Assembly: GCA_016845345.1 (NCBI GenBank)
Contig: JAERSV010000041.1
Location: 1 to 44,853 of the forward strand
From: Methanobacteriota archaeon
GTDB lineage: Archaea > Thermoplasmatota > Poseidoniia > Poseidoniales > Thalassarchaeaceae
Direction of reading: 5' to 3'
Length of the DNA: 44,853 nucleotides
Below the pieces are notes generated by a model. The model was not told the DNA's origin, did no database searches, and saw only the letters and a list, made by a program, of their open reading frames with translations. The translations under genes were made by a program, and so were the position numbers. Shown here in pieces: positions 17,207 through 24,669 of this stretch. Within the stretch, counting starts at the first letter, position 1; every line of letters begins with the position of its first letter.

Positions 17207-17797
17207 ATGCAGGGTAGCGGGTTTCGAGATAGTCGCGGCGGTGATGAATCACCATGGTCTCACGAGACGCATTGCCGAGTTCTTTCCCAAGAAGGAAGTG
17301 GTGCAGGTGGCGGAATAATCCACTGCATTACTGAACAGCACTTGCACCTTATCAAAGCCAGAGCAAACCCCGGATGCGGGGTTCTTAGGCCCGGTCAAAA
17401 GTTAGAACTTCCAACTGAGGAGGGAAGTGAAAAAATAGCGATGGTTCTAGGTAAGGATAGGTATCGCGAATTGCCAAATCAAGCCCAAGCGGCTATTGTT
17501 AATGTGATGAAGGAGATACTTTCTGAAAATCCAAAATCATGTATGGAATTTTATAATCGTGCAGGGCCGGTATCTCTCAAGTTCCATGCTTTCCAATTAC
17601 TACCCGGTATAGGGCAAAAGAAGGCAACTCAGATGATGAAAAGCCGAGTTAGTGCCGGATGGATGACATTTGAAGAGGTTGATGAAGCCTGTACAATAGA
17701 TTCACTTCAACTCATCGTTGAAAGATTAGTTGAAGAATTGCAAGACCCTAAGATGGTGCCTAGCCTGCTCCAAAATGTTGTGCGTGTAGCGGAATAG
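17207..17797 (+). CDS. DUF655 family protein with helix-hairpin-helix
   Basis: The protein is 196 aa from the ATG at 17207; a TTG at 17147 in frame would add 20 weakly conserved residues. The C-terminal half has the DUF655 hallmark F-Y-N-R-A-G-P-V-S-L-K-F-H-x-F-x-L-L-P-G-I-G-Q-K-K, a helix-hairpin-helix expected to bind nucleic acid. The N-terminal half is an OB-like beta region (V-L-R-P-G-Q-K-L-E-L). The family is archaeal and almost always sits between rpoF and ksgA, pointing to RNA or ribosome metabolism, but its biochemical role is not established. Confidence 0.9.
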   Translation: MQGSGFRDSRGGDESPWSHETHCRVLSQEGSGAGGGIIHCITEQHLHLIKARANPGCGVLRPGQKLELPTEEGSEKIAMVLGKDRYRELPNQAQAAIVNVMKEILSENPKSCMEFYNRAGPVSLKFHAFQLLPGIGQKKATQMMKSRVSAGWMTFEEVDEACTIDSLQLIVERLVEELQDPKMVPSLLQNVVRVAE

Positions 17798-17804
17798 TGG
17801 GACT

Positions 17805-18755
17805 ATGTCATCAGTTGAGCCAAGCGACGGGATAGTGCGTGAGTTAGTGGATTTGCTGCTTGACCGTCGATGGGCAGACAAAGAATTAGGACAGCATTTC
17901 TTAGTTGATAAAAAGGTCCTTCAAGTACCGATTGCACTTTCAAAAGTTGATTCAAACTCTCATGTCTTAGAGGTAGGTCCGGGACCTGGGACCTTAACTC
18001 ATTTTCTTCTATTAACTGGGGCGAGAGTGACAGCGATAGAAATTGACAATTTAGCGATTGAACATCTACACCGGGTTCACGCGGAAGCAATTGAAAGCGG
18101 CCAACTTAACCTAATAGAAGGAGATGCATTGAACGTTCAGTGGCCACAGGATTTGACTGATGTCGTTTGTAATCCTCCCTATCAGATTTCAAGTCCTTTG
18201 ATTGCTAAAATTGACAATTGGCAAGAGAATGCAAAACGGCAAGGAACAAATCAGTTGAAATCAGTAGTCTTACTTCTGCAAGATGAATTTGCTAGCCGGC
18301 TAGCGATGGAATTTGGATTAGCATCGCGCGGTCCACTTGGAATCAATACAGCGCTGAACTGGCTAGTTTCCATGGAGATGAAAGTACCAGCACATTGTTT
18401 TACTCCACATCCTGAAGTTCAAAGTAGATTAGTGTTGATGACTCCTCATGATTTGCGATCTGAAATTGGTATTGATGTCGAATATCGACTGGTAAAGAGA
18501 ATGGTTTCCCACGCTTTCGCACAAAGGCGTAAAAAAATGCGAAATCGTTTGAAACGGGTTCCAAGAAAAATTGAACGAGTCCCAAATTGGAATCGTGAGA
18601 GATGGGTAGAGGCAGTTAATCACCTCCTTTCTGATGAAGAAAACGCTGTATTGGAGGATGGTTGGGAAGATTTTAGACCCGAGGATTTGGAGGTTGAAGA
18701 GTGGCTATTACTAGCTCAAAGGTTAGAGTATTTTAACCAACAATTCAACGAATGA
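17805..18755 (+). CDS. ksgA: 16S rRNA adenine dimethyltransferase KsgA/Dim1
   Basis: The 316-aa SAM-dependent enzyme has the family motifs in order: G-Q-H-F-L at 29-33, E-V-G-P-G-P-G-T-L-T at 56-65 (SAM loop), acidic E79, G-D at 106-107 and the catalytic N-P-P-Y at 123-126. The C-terminal helical domain ends with R-P-E-D-L-E-V-E-E-W. It dimethylates two adjacent adenosines near the 3' end of 16S rRNA late in small-subunit assembly. At 316 aa it is longer than the usual 260-275, through a charged insert near 137-150 and an extended C-terminus. It begins 7 nt after the DUF655 stop. Confidence 0.95.
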   Translation: MSSVEPSDGIVRELVDLLLDRRWADKELGQHFLVDKKVLQVPIALSKVDSNSHVLEVGPGPGTLTHFLLLTGARVTAIEIDNLAIEHLHRVHAEAIESGQLNLIEGDALNVQWPQDLTDVVCNPPYQISSPLIAKIDNWQENAKRQGTNQLKSVVLLLQDEFASRLAMEFGLASRGPLGINTALNWLVSMEMKVPAHCFTPHPEVQSRLVLMTPHDLRSEIGIDVEYRLVKRMVSHAFAQRRKKMRNRLKRVPRKIERVPNWNRERWVEAVNHLLSDEENAVLEDGWEDFRPEDLEVEEWLLLAQRLEYFNQQFNE

Positions 18756-18782
18756 GCGGTATCACTCAATTCTTGATAAAAC

Positions 18783-18804
18783 GGGGGGTTCAAAGCGGAC
18801 CCCC
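18783..18804 (+). other. G-run/C-run hairpin between ksgA and the next gene
   Basis: GGGGGTTC, loop AAAGC, then GGACCCCC can form an 8-bp stem with one G-T wobble. It is followed by a second run of eight Gs just before the start at 18835, which could serve as a strong Shine-Dalgarno or pair alternatively with the C-run. It may be a processing or attenuation element; no T tract follows, so it does not look like a simple terminator. Confidence 0.4.
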
Positions 18805-18834
18805 GGCTCCGGTGTCATCGGGGGGGGATGCCGT

Positions 18835-19923
18835 ATGGCAAAGAAGGACACCTATCTAGCACTCTTGAGACGTGGGGTTGACGAAGTAACTGCTCAGACT
18901 TTGGCTGACGCCGGATTGACTATTGGTAAACTCAAAGATATCACAGAAGCGCAATTAGTCGGCAATTATGGTCTGAAAGATAAGATTGCTACATCAGTAA
19001 TTGAAGTAATCAAATCGGGACCTTCAGGTTCAGGTTCTGAAAAGTACCTCTCTAAAGTTTTGTCAACTCCACAAAAGTTGGACCGTATTGACAAACAGCG
19101 GTTACGCCGACAGCAGAAGGATTACTTGTCTGAAATCATTGAGCAAAAGGAGCGAATCAGAGAGGCAAAAGTTGAGGCCTTCCGTAGCAAGAAACTCGTA
19201 ATGATTCGCCTCGGAAAAAGCATCGAACTAATTTGCAAGTTGGAGAATAACTTGGATGAAGAGGGCAAAAATGAGATGCGCTCTAAAATTAATGACCAAC
19301 TAGAAACTAGGGGTTTAGAAGCCGCTAGAGATCATGAACTCCTCGGTTTGACCGGTACTCCCCAAGATATTGCTGATTTCCGTCGCAAGGCAGTTCCAGT
19401 TCTTTGTCTGTATGCTTGTCCAGAGTGTGGTGAAGAAATTGACCCCGTAAGTGGTAATCTCAACCAGGATGACCCAGAGGGATGGAGTTACATCTGTTGG
19501 GACTGTGAATCTGAATTCAGCGCTGATATGGTAGACAGGGTGGAAGCATTCCTCAATAATGGGAAGCGGATTTCAATTGATGAAAACAAAGCCCCGCGAC
19601 TGCCTATTGCTGTAAGGCCAAAGGTATCTAAGATAGGTTCAGTGGATGAACTATTGCGAGCAGATTTGGAACAAGCAGGAGCAGATGCTGAGATGCTTGA
19701 GGCTGCAGTATCAGAAAGCAAGTTGAGTGGCGGATTGATGGATATCAACGACTGGATTGACCAAACTCTGGCGGCAAAAGGCTACATTCAAGCCCAAGAA
19801 GACCGAGAGGATTTCATCGTCGCAACCGGTGCTGGTGCAACTAAATTCAACAAGTGGATGAAAAAGGCAGGACTTGTGTTCAACAAACAGACTGGGCGTT
19901 GGACACGTTGGTCTGACCGCTGA
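18835..19923 (+). CDS. unknown protein with HhH-like, coiled-coil and zinc-ribbon regions
   Basis: The 362-aa protein is not recognised as a named family. Residues 5-62 look like a helix-hairpin-helix/SAM-type helical domain (A-L-L-R-R-G-V-D...A-D-A-G-L-T-I). Residues about 75-170 are a highly charged probable coiled coil. Residues about 193-230 form a zinc ribbon with C-P-E-C-G and C-W-D-C pairs. The C-terminal 60 residues are a helical W-x-x-K-A-G-L...W-T-R-W domain. The parts suggest nucleic-acid or ribosome contact. It lies directly after ksgA, where other archaea often have a HemK-type methyltransferase. The run of Gs upstream supports the start. Confidence 0.75.
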   Translation: MAKKDTYLALLRRGVDEVTAQTLADAGLTIGKLKDITEAQLVGNYGLKDKIATSVIEVIKSGPSGSGSEKYLSKVLSTPQKLDRIDKQRLRRQQKDYLSEIIEQKERIREAKVEAFRSKKLVMIRLGKSIELICKLENNLDEEGKNEMRSKINDQLETRGLEAARDHELLGLTGTPQDIADFRRKAVPVLCLYACPECGEEIDPVSGNLNQDDPEGWSYICWDCESEFSADMVDRVEAFLNNGKRISIDENKAPRLPIAVRPKVSKIGSVDELLRADLEQAGADAEMLEAAVSESKLSGGLMDINDWIDQTLAAKGYIQAQEDREDFIVATGAGATKFNKWMKKAGLVFNKQTGRWTRWSDR

Positions 19924-19962
19924 AGCAGTTTAGTTTCCACTATTCTCAAGGCGGAGAACTCT

Positions 19963-20262
19963 TTGGCCAATGATATGGCATTAGTTCGGTTCTTCCGCAA
20001 TGGTGTTATTCTTGGCAGTGCTGAGGTTGAGCAAAACGTTCCAATTCTCGAAATTGCTGAAGACGCAGGAATTGAAATCCCTAGTGGATGCACCTCTGGA
20101 AATTGTGGTACTTGTCTTGTGAAATTAATCAAAGGAGAAGTTCCCATTCCCAATCCTCCACCCCCAGGCCTTGATGATTATTTGATTGATGAGGGGTATA
20201 TTCTGGCATGTATTTGTGTTGCAGATTCTGCATGCGATATTGAAACAAATCCCCCTCTCTGA
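19963..20262 (+). CDS. 2Fe-2S plant-type ferredoxin
   Basis: The product is about 99 aa with the cluster motif C-T-S-G-N-C-G-T-C (C-x4-C-x2-C) and a distal C in L-A-C-I-C-V, the four ligands of a plant-type [2Fe-2S] centre. It is a small soluble electron carrier whose partner is not visible here. The TTG at 19963 is preferred because GCGGAG lies 6 nt upstream; the ATG at 19975 would have its Shine-Dalgarno 18 nt away. The Pro-rich loop (I-P-N-P-P-P-P-G-L) between cluster and C-terminus is typical. It lies 9 nt upstream of a 56-aa membrane protein. Confidence 0.88.
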   Translation: MANDMALVRFFRNGVILGSAEVEQNVPILEIAEDAGIEIPSGCTSGNCGTCLVKLIKGEVPIPNPPPPGLDDYLIDEGYILACICVADSACDIETNPPL

Positions 20263-20271
20263 GTTGATAAT

Positions 20272-20442
20272 ATGGATAATTTATTGGTTGCTTTCATCAT
20301 TTTTGATGTGCTGATATTGTTTCTAATCTATCGTTTCATGGCAAAAAAACTCAATTCTAAACTAGAATTGGTTGAGGAGTACCAGAGACAGAGATGGGCT
20401 CGCGATGAAGAGAAATTAAAGGCGGCCTTCGAAGAAGAATAA
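20272..20442 (+). CDS. small single-pass membrane protein (56 aa)
   Basis: The reading frame starts at ATG and ends at TAA. It encodes an N-terminal hydrophobic helix (about residues 4-22, L-L-V-A-F-I-I-F...L-F-L-I-Y) followed by a charged, probably cytoplasmic helix rich in Lys, Glu, Arg and Gln. It begins 9 nt after the ferredoxin stop and ends 9 nt before the convergent corA stop, so it fits neatly into the transcription unit. It may tether the ferredoxin or another partner to the membrane, but that is only a positional inference. Confidence 0.6.
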   Translation: MDNLLVAFIIFDVLILFLIYRFMAKKLNSKLELVEEYQRQRWARDEEKLKAAFEEE

Positions 20443-20451
20443 CCGGTGTTG

Positions 20452-21459
20452 TTAACGGCGTTTGCCGCCGATATATCCTTTGAAATATAACCACATTAGC
20501 AATCCTCCGCCAATTCCAGCCATCAAAACTAAAATGATAGTCAAATCAACAGGTCCTGTTCCAGCACCAAATGATTGAACATTCATTCCAAATATACTTG
20601 CAACTGCGGTAATTGGCAACATGATTGTGGCAATAATCGTCAACAATCTCATGACTTCAGCAGTTTCAGCCTGTGACTCTGCCAAACGCATTGATGTTTG
20701 AGAAATATAGGTATCACGAGTTGATGCGGCCCCAGAACTGTAATTCTCAACTCGGGTCACAATCGAGTGGGTCAAATCCGCTAAATCACGATAGTAAAGG
20801 TCGGTTTCTTCAGTTACGAAGCCATCAGTAGAGCGCAACATTCCCTGAATGACATCATCCAGAGGTGTGGTTGATTTTGTAATCTCACGTAGTTCTCCCT
20901 TTATCTCGTGCAAATCTTCGAGTAGATTGGGAAATTTTTGTGTTGGGTCAAAGACTTGGTCTTCCAACTCGTCTAGTCGTTCGGACTGACGGCTCAAAAC
21001 CTTCATCCAATCATCAACAACTGAATCAAGAAGTTGGTATAGTAAATATTCTGTATTCATCATTCCATTCTTCATAAAACTCTTCGATCGAATACGTTTT
21101 CTAAACTCTGCAATACCGGGCATATGTGCATGACGTATTGTGATTAACCAGCCATCTTGCAGAAACGAACGGAGATATTCTGTGTCCAAATCACGGTCTG
21201 CATCTCTTGCTTTGAAGGTGGTGAATTTGTGATTATCATACACGAAGTTTCGACTTGCTGGCTCTTCAAAACAGTCGTCAATGGCGAGGTGGTGAAATTC
21301 CATTTTTTGCTGCAAGAACTCTCTAGTTGATTCTTCATCAGGCTGAAAAATATCTACCCACCCACCGGGGTGTTTTGACATTATATCAGGTAACTCAGCC
21401 AGTGTTGAATCCTCCATATCTGCACCAGGTTTGCCGGTGTGGACGCGAACCCTAGTCAT
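20452..21459 (-). CDS. corA: CorA-type magnesium/divalent cation channel
   Basis: The 335-aa protein has the CorA layout: a large N-terminal alpha/beta cytoplasmic domain, a long charged helix (about residues 140-275), and two C-terminal membrane helices (273-290 and 305-327). The signature G-M-N is at 291-293 at the end of the first helix. The common Y-G-M-N is F-G-M-N here. A basic G-G-K-R-R tail follows helix 2. CorA pentamers mediate Mg2+ and sometimes Co2+ or Ni2+ uptake, gated by cytoplasmic Mg2+. No regulatory leader is evident in the 122-nt upstream region. Confidence 0.92.
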   Translation of the reverse strand: MTRVRVHTGKPGADMEDSTLAELPDIMSKHPGGWVDIFQPDEESTREFLQQKMEFHHLAIDDCFEEPASRNFVYDNHKFTTFKARDADRDLDTEYLRSFLQDGWLITIRHAHMPGIAEFRKRIRSKSFMKNGMMNTEYLLYQLLDSVVDDWMKVLSRQSERLDELEDQVFDPTQKFPNLLEDLHEIKGELREITKSTTPLDDVIQGMLRSTDGFVTEETDLYYRDLADLTHSIVTRVENYSSGAASTRDTYISQTSMRLAESQAETAEVMRLLTIIATIMLPITAVASIFGMNVQSFGAGTGPVDLTIILVLMAGIGGGLLMWLYFKGYIGGKRR

Positions 21460-21581
21460 ACTTCTCCCTCAATCTTGGGGCTGGGGGCTCTTTCTTAACT
21501 GCGACGGCTAAGAAATATCATCAATAAACCCATTTTGAATGCAAAAATCAACATTTTTTTTAATTCAAGGACGGCAGGACA

Positions 21582-21881
21582 TCATTCATTGATAGAAGAG
21601 GTCCATCTATGTACATCAGGAATCCCGGTGACTTCGATGAAAGCGGCTGAAATTTTCCTTTTCTTTTGTAATGCGTTACGCAGGTCTATCAAATCAAGAA
21701 GACAACAGGGGCAGTGTGCTCGGGCTGGTTTAACTTGAATTCGAACCGAGCCATCATCAGACGCTTGCATTGCTTTTAGTGCACCACTTTCGGCAATTGT
21801 TCCAGTGCCATGTGGTTCTTGCCAAGATGAAAGAACATCGAGCAATTGCCGCTGCGCCGCCTTCTGTGTTCGACTACTCAT
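21582..21881 (-). CDS. small CPCC-motif protein, possibly MIP18/DUF59-like
   Basis: The product is about 99 aa from the ATG at 21881; a TTG at 21926 would overlap the upstream stop. The C-terminal half reads V-R-I-Q-V-K-P...H-C-P-C-C-L-L-D-L-I-D-L-R-N-A-L followed by a beta strand F-I-E-V-T-G-I-P. This strand-helix-strand pattern with a Cys cluster resembles the Fe-S assembly family MIP18/PaaD, but the similarity is loose. The clustered cysteines could ligate Zn or Fe-S. It follows the histone-fold candidate gene on the same strand with about 40 nt or less between them. Confidence 0.6.
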   Translation of the reverse strand: MSSRTQKAAQRQLLDVLSSWQEPHGTGTIAESGALKAMQASDDGSVRIQVKPARAHCPCCLLDLIDLRNALQKKRKISAAFIEVTGIPDVHRWTSSINE

Positions 21882-21922
21882 CAACCTACGCCTTAGGGTG
21901 GTTGGTTTTCCATGTTGCGCTT

Positions 21923-22720
21923 TCAAACATCAATACTGAGGATATGTTCGATAGTGATAGAGCGGGAGTTGCTGGCTTTTGCTCGCTCTTCGGCTAACTT
22001 GAGAGTACGACTCAAAAAACCCATTTTTGCTAATTCATCTAGTTTATCTAACTGCGGACCAAATTCGGCAGGATTTCCACCAGTTAGCGATTTTTTCATC
22101 TCATGCTGAATAGTTCCTGCTTCATCATAGTACAATTCAAGCAATTCTTCTAAAGCATCATTTTCAACTTTCATGCTAGCAAACTTCCTAGCCATCTGAC
22201 GAAGTACTGCAGGAGTAATTACTCCGGCACCACCACCAACTAGAGATTCTAAAGGGTCCGAAGTCACAATAATAGGTGTAGATTCAACTTCTTGAGATTC
22301 ATCTGGTAGACTCACTCCAATATTAGAAAGTGCTTCTTCAAGATGGCGCGGCTTGATAGTCCCCATCGAATTGTTAGTGCAAACTGTTTCACAGGCTCGT
22401 AAAACATCCCTAAGATAGAGTTCTAACTCTTCACACGCAGCAGTGACGGCAGCCGCACTCACTGAATCAACTGCATCAATGCGTTCAATCATCAATCCTC
22501 TTGTTCGGCTAAAGCCGAGTCTTGTACGCTGTGGGTCATCTAGCGTCTTTCGAGTTGAATCTTGGGCTAGAGTTTCTTGCTCCATGCGCGGAACAACATC
22601 ATTCAGTTTAGCAACAAGTAAGGTGACCAATTCCTGTTTAACAGCACCTGAAATCCGCAAGTCGGTGTATGCTGAAGCAAGTGCTGCAACATGAGAAGGA
22701 GACCAGGGTTTGGCGCTCAT
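21923..22720 (-). CDS. probable multi-histone-fold protein
   Basis: The 265-aa protein appears to hold three histone-fold-like units. Unit 1 (about 6-68): short helix, R-I-S-G-A, a 27-residue helix, then T-R-K-T-L-D-D. Unit 2 (about 72-134): R-T-R-G-L-M-I-E-R, S-V-S-A-A-A, a 27-residue helix, then M-G-T-I-K-P-R-H-L-E-E-A-L. Unit 3 (about 167-265): I-T-P-A-V-L-R-Q-M-A-R-K-F, a long helix with an insert, then S-R-S-I-T-I-E-H-I-L. The spacing and the T-[IVL]-x3-[HDP]-[ILV] end of each unit match archaeal histones and TAF-like folds. This is pattern recognition, not a search result. The ATG at 22720 is preferred to the longer frame from 22810, which overlaps the peptidase gene. It is otherwise an unknown protein. 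Confidence 0.7.
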   Translation of the reverse strand: MSAKPWSPSHVAALASAYTDLRISGAVKQELVTLLVAKLNDVVPRMEQETLAQDSTRKTLDDPQRTRLGFSRTRGLMIERIDAVDSVSAAAVTAACEELELYLRDVLRACETVCTNNSMGTIKPRHLEEALSNIGVSLPDESQEVESTPIIVTSDPLESLVGGGAGVITPAVLRQMARKFASMKVENDALEELLELYYDEAGTIQHEMKKSLTGGNPAEFGPQLDKLDELAKMGFLSRTLKLAEERAKASNSRSITIEHILSIDV

Positions 22721-22772
22721 ACCACACTGCGCAACTCGGCCCTCAATGAACCCTACGGCCTGAAAGAGAAAT

Positions 22773-24020
22773 TCATGAATCCCATTCTTGGTGAAGCGGA
22801 ATTGCATCACCAGCCGTTAAGCATTCCATTCCATGTTCGGTTCTAACCCAACTATCTTCGAGCCCAATTGCACCATTTGTGTAGATAACCTTCGGCTCAA
22901 TTGCCATGGTGCCTCCAATTTGAAGTGGATTTGAAAATCCTCTTGCAACTACAGGAGTTTCGTCTAAGTGAAGCCCAATGGAGTGTCCTAGGAATCGCGC
23001 TTGGTCAGGAGGCATGCCCATCAAGTGACCACTAACCTCTCTCTCTCTAGCAATTGTAACTCCCGCTTCGTAAGCCATCTCACAAGTGTCTCCTCTTGCT
23101 AAACCGGTCACGACCTCATCACTAATTTCTTTCATGGCCCCAAGCCTCTCCACCCACTCCTCGTCAAGAGGTCCAACACTGAACATTCTAGTACAATCTG
23201 AAACATAACCTCGGTGGCAGTGTACGATGTCAACCAATACTGGTTCACCGGTTTTGATGCGGTGGAATCCAGCCCCTAGGCTAGCAAAAGAATGAGGTCC
23301 AGTGCCACCGACTGCCGAATCAAAATAAGTTGGAACTGCGCCAGAATGTCCTGCTGCGATGACAACCCTATCGCAATTCATCGGCCATTTCCTCATCATG
23401 ATTTGACCACCAAATCCAGCAGCTCTGCTTACTGAGTCGGCTGCGGCGGCGAGTTCTATTTCTGAAACACCTTCGCCGCCTTCATCAAGAATCGCTTCAA
23501 ACATCCAGCGATTGACTTCACCACTGGCTCGCATCTGTTCAATTTCCCATCGGCTTTTTATTTCCCTAAGATTCCACAGTAAACTGGTGCAATCAGCGGA
23601 TTCTCCAAGAACATCTTGGAAGAATACAGCCTGATTATGAGGTAGCCTCCCATGTTGCATTGCTGGTGTTGTGCTACACCCTCTTTGCCGCAATTCATCA
23701 TTGAGATTTTTGACACGCGGCTGAGGTGACAACTGAAACGGTGCTTCTGAACCACCAGACTCCCAAACTGCTCTGTCAAGACTTTGGCGAACCCAAAAAA
23801 CAGAATCAACAGAGGATTCTTTTGCGCCCACAAGAAGCATTCCGTTCTGCCGACCCCCTGTCAACCAATAGAGGTCAACAGGGTCGTGAACTAACATTGA
23901 CTCAATTCCTGCCTCCAAAAGAGCAGTTTCAACTCGTTCAAGCCGATTTGCTAATTCCTCAGGCGGCACTCTCCAATCAGCGCCTTCTGGCCCCTCAAGT
24001 GCCGAGACGTCCCACTCCAT
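22773..24020 (-). CDS. M24-family metallopeptidase (Xaa-Pro aminopeptidase/creatinase-like)
   Basis: The 415-aa protein has the two-domain layout of proline peptidases, with an N-terminal creatinase-like domain (about 20-155) and a C-terminal pita-bread domain. The five metal ligands are visible: D264 in V-D-I, D275 in S-D-C-T-R, H346 in G-H-S-I-G-L, E375 in I-E-P-K-V and E388 in G-L-E-D-S. The family removes N-terminal residues before proline using two Mn or Co ions. G-H-S-I-G-L-H rather than the common G-H-G-I-G-x-x-x-H is a small deviation. It is divergent from the HD-domain gene. Confidence 0.88.
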   Translation of the reverse strand: MEWDVSALEGPEGADWRVPPEELANRLERVETALLEAGIESMLVHDPVDLYWLTGGRQNGMLLVGAKESSVDSVFWVRQSLDRAVWESGGSEAPFQLSPQPRVKNLNDELRQRGCSTTPAMQHGRLPHNQAVFFQDVLGESADCTSLLWNLREIKSRWEIEQMRASGEVNRWMFEAILDEGGEGVSEIELAAAADSVSRAAGFGGQIMMRKWPMNCDRVVIAAGHSGAVPTYFDSAVGGTGPHSFASLGAGFHRIKTGEPVLVDIVHCHRGYVSDCTRMFSVGPLDEEWVERLGAMKEISDEVVTGLARGDTCEMAYEAGVTIAREREVSGHLMGMPPDQARFLGHSIGLHLDETPVVARGFSNPLQIGGTMAIEPKVIYTNGAIGLEDSWVRTEHGMECLTAGDAIPLHQEWDS

Positions 24021-24092
24021 ACTAGGGCCGAGGGTGGCGAGACCCTAATGCATTGGCTTGTCATAGTTAACAAAAATGGCAAATTTCAATCC

Positions 24093-24100
24093 TTAAATAA
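24093..24100 (+). promoter_or_regulatory. TATA box, leaderless promoter of the HD gene
   Basis: TTAAATAA is centred about 25 nt upstream of the ATG at 24122, the distance at which archaeal transcription starts. The start codon would then be at or near the 5' end of the mRNA, which also explains the lack of a Shine-Dalgarno sequence. Confidence 0.6.
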
Positions 24101-24121
24101 GCAACTGAATTGGCAAATCTC

Positions 24122-24649
24122 ATGACGGAAGAATCGGCGATCAAGAAAGAGAGAAACAGGTTACTAGAATGCCTACGCCTTAAGCAGGTAGTGAGGGCAG
24201 GATGGACAAGATTCCCAATTGAGGACCCGGAAACAGTTGCGTCTCATAGTTGGGGGATGGCTCTTCTCGGACTTTTGACCTGTCCCGAAAATCTGAATTT
24301 AGAAAAGGTACTCACTCTAGCATTAATCCATGATTTAGCGGAGGTTGTTGTAGGTGACCTAACCCCATATGACCCTGAACCTGAAGGAGGGAAGCGGGCT
24401 GCTGAAGAAAATGCGATTGCACAATTATTAGACGGTCATCCTAGGTCAGAAGAATTGCAGAATTTATGGCAAGAATTTGAGGATAGAACATCACCTGAAG
24501 GCCTATTTGTTGCTGGCTTGGATAAATTAGATATGGGGCTTCAAGCAGAGATTTATGAAAGCGATTTCAATGTTAATTTAGATGAGTTTACCAACGCCTC
24601 GAGAAGGATGGTGACGGATTCTTATCTCTCATCGTTATTGAAACCGTGA
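24122..24649 (+). CDS. HD-domain hydrolase (YfbR/HDDC2-like 5'-deoxynucleotidase)
   Basis: The 175-aa protein carries the HD signature with H42 in S-H-S-W-G, H70-D71 in L-I-H-D-L-A-E, and D134 in G-L-D-K-L-D. This is the compact HDDC2/YfbR arrangement. Characterised members dephosphorylate deoxynucleoside 5'-monophosphates with a divalent metal. The ATG at 24122 fits the TATA spacing better than the TTG at 24110. The HD metal site and small size make a hydrolase likely, but the substrate is an inference. Confidence 0.82.
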   Translation: MTEESAIKKERNRLLECLRLKQVVRAGWTRFPIEDPETVASHSWGMALLGLLTCPENLNLEKVLTLALIHDLAEVVVGDLTPYDPEPEGGKRAAEENAIAQLLDGHPRSEELQNLWQEFEDRTSPEGLFVAGLDKLDMGLQAEIYESDFNVNLDEFTNASRRMVTDSYLSSLLKP

Positions 24650-24669
24650 ACTGTTGTTTTGATTCGCAT

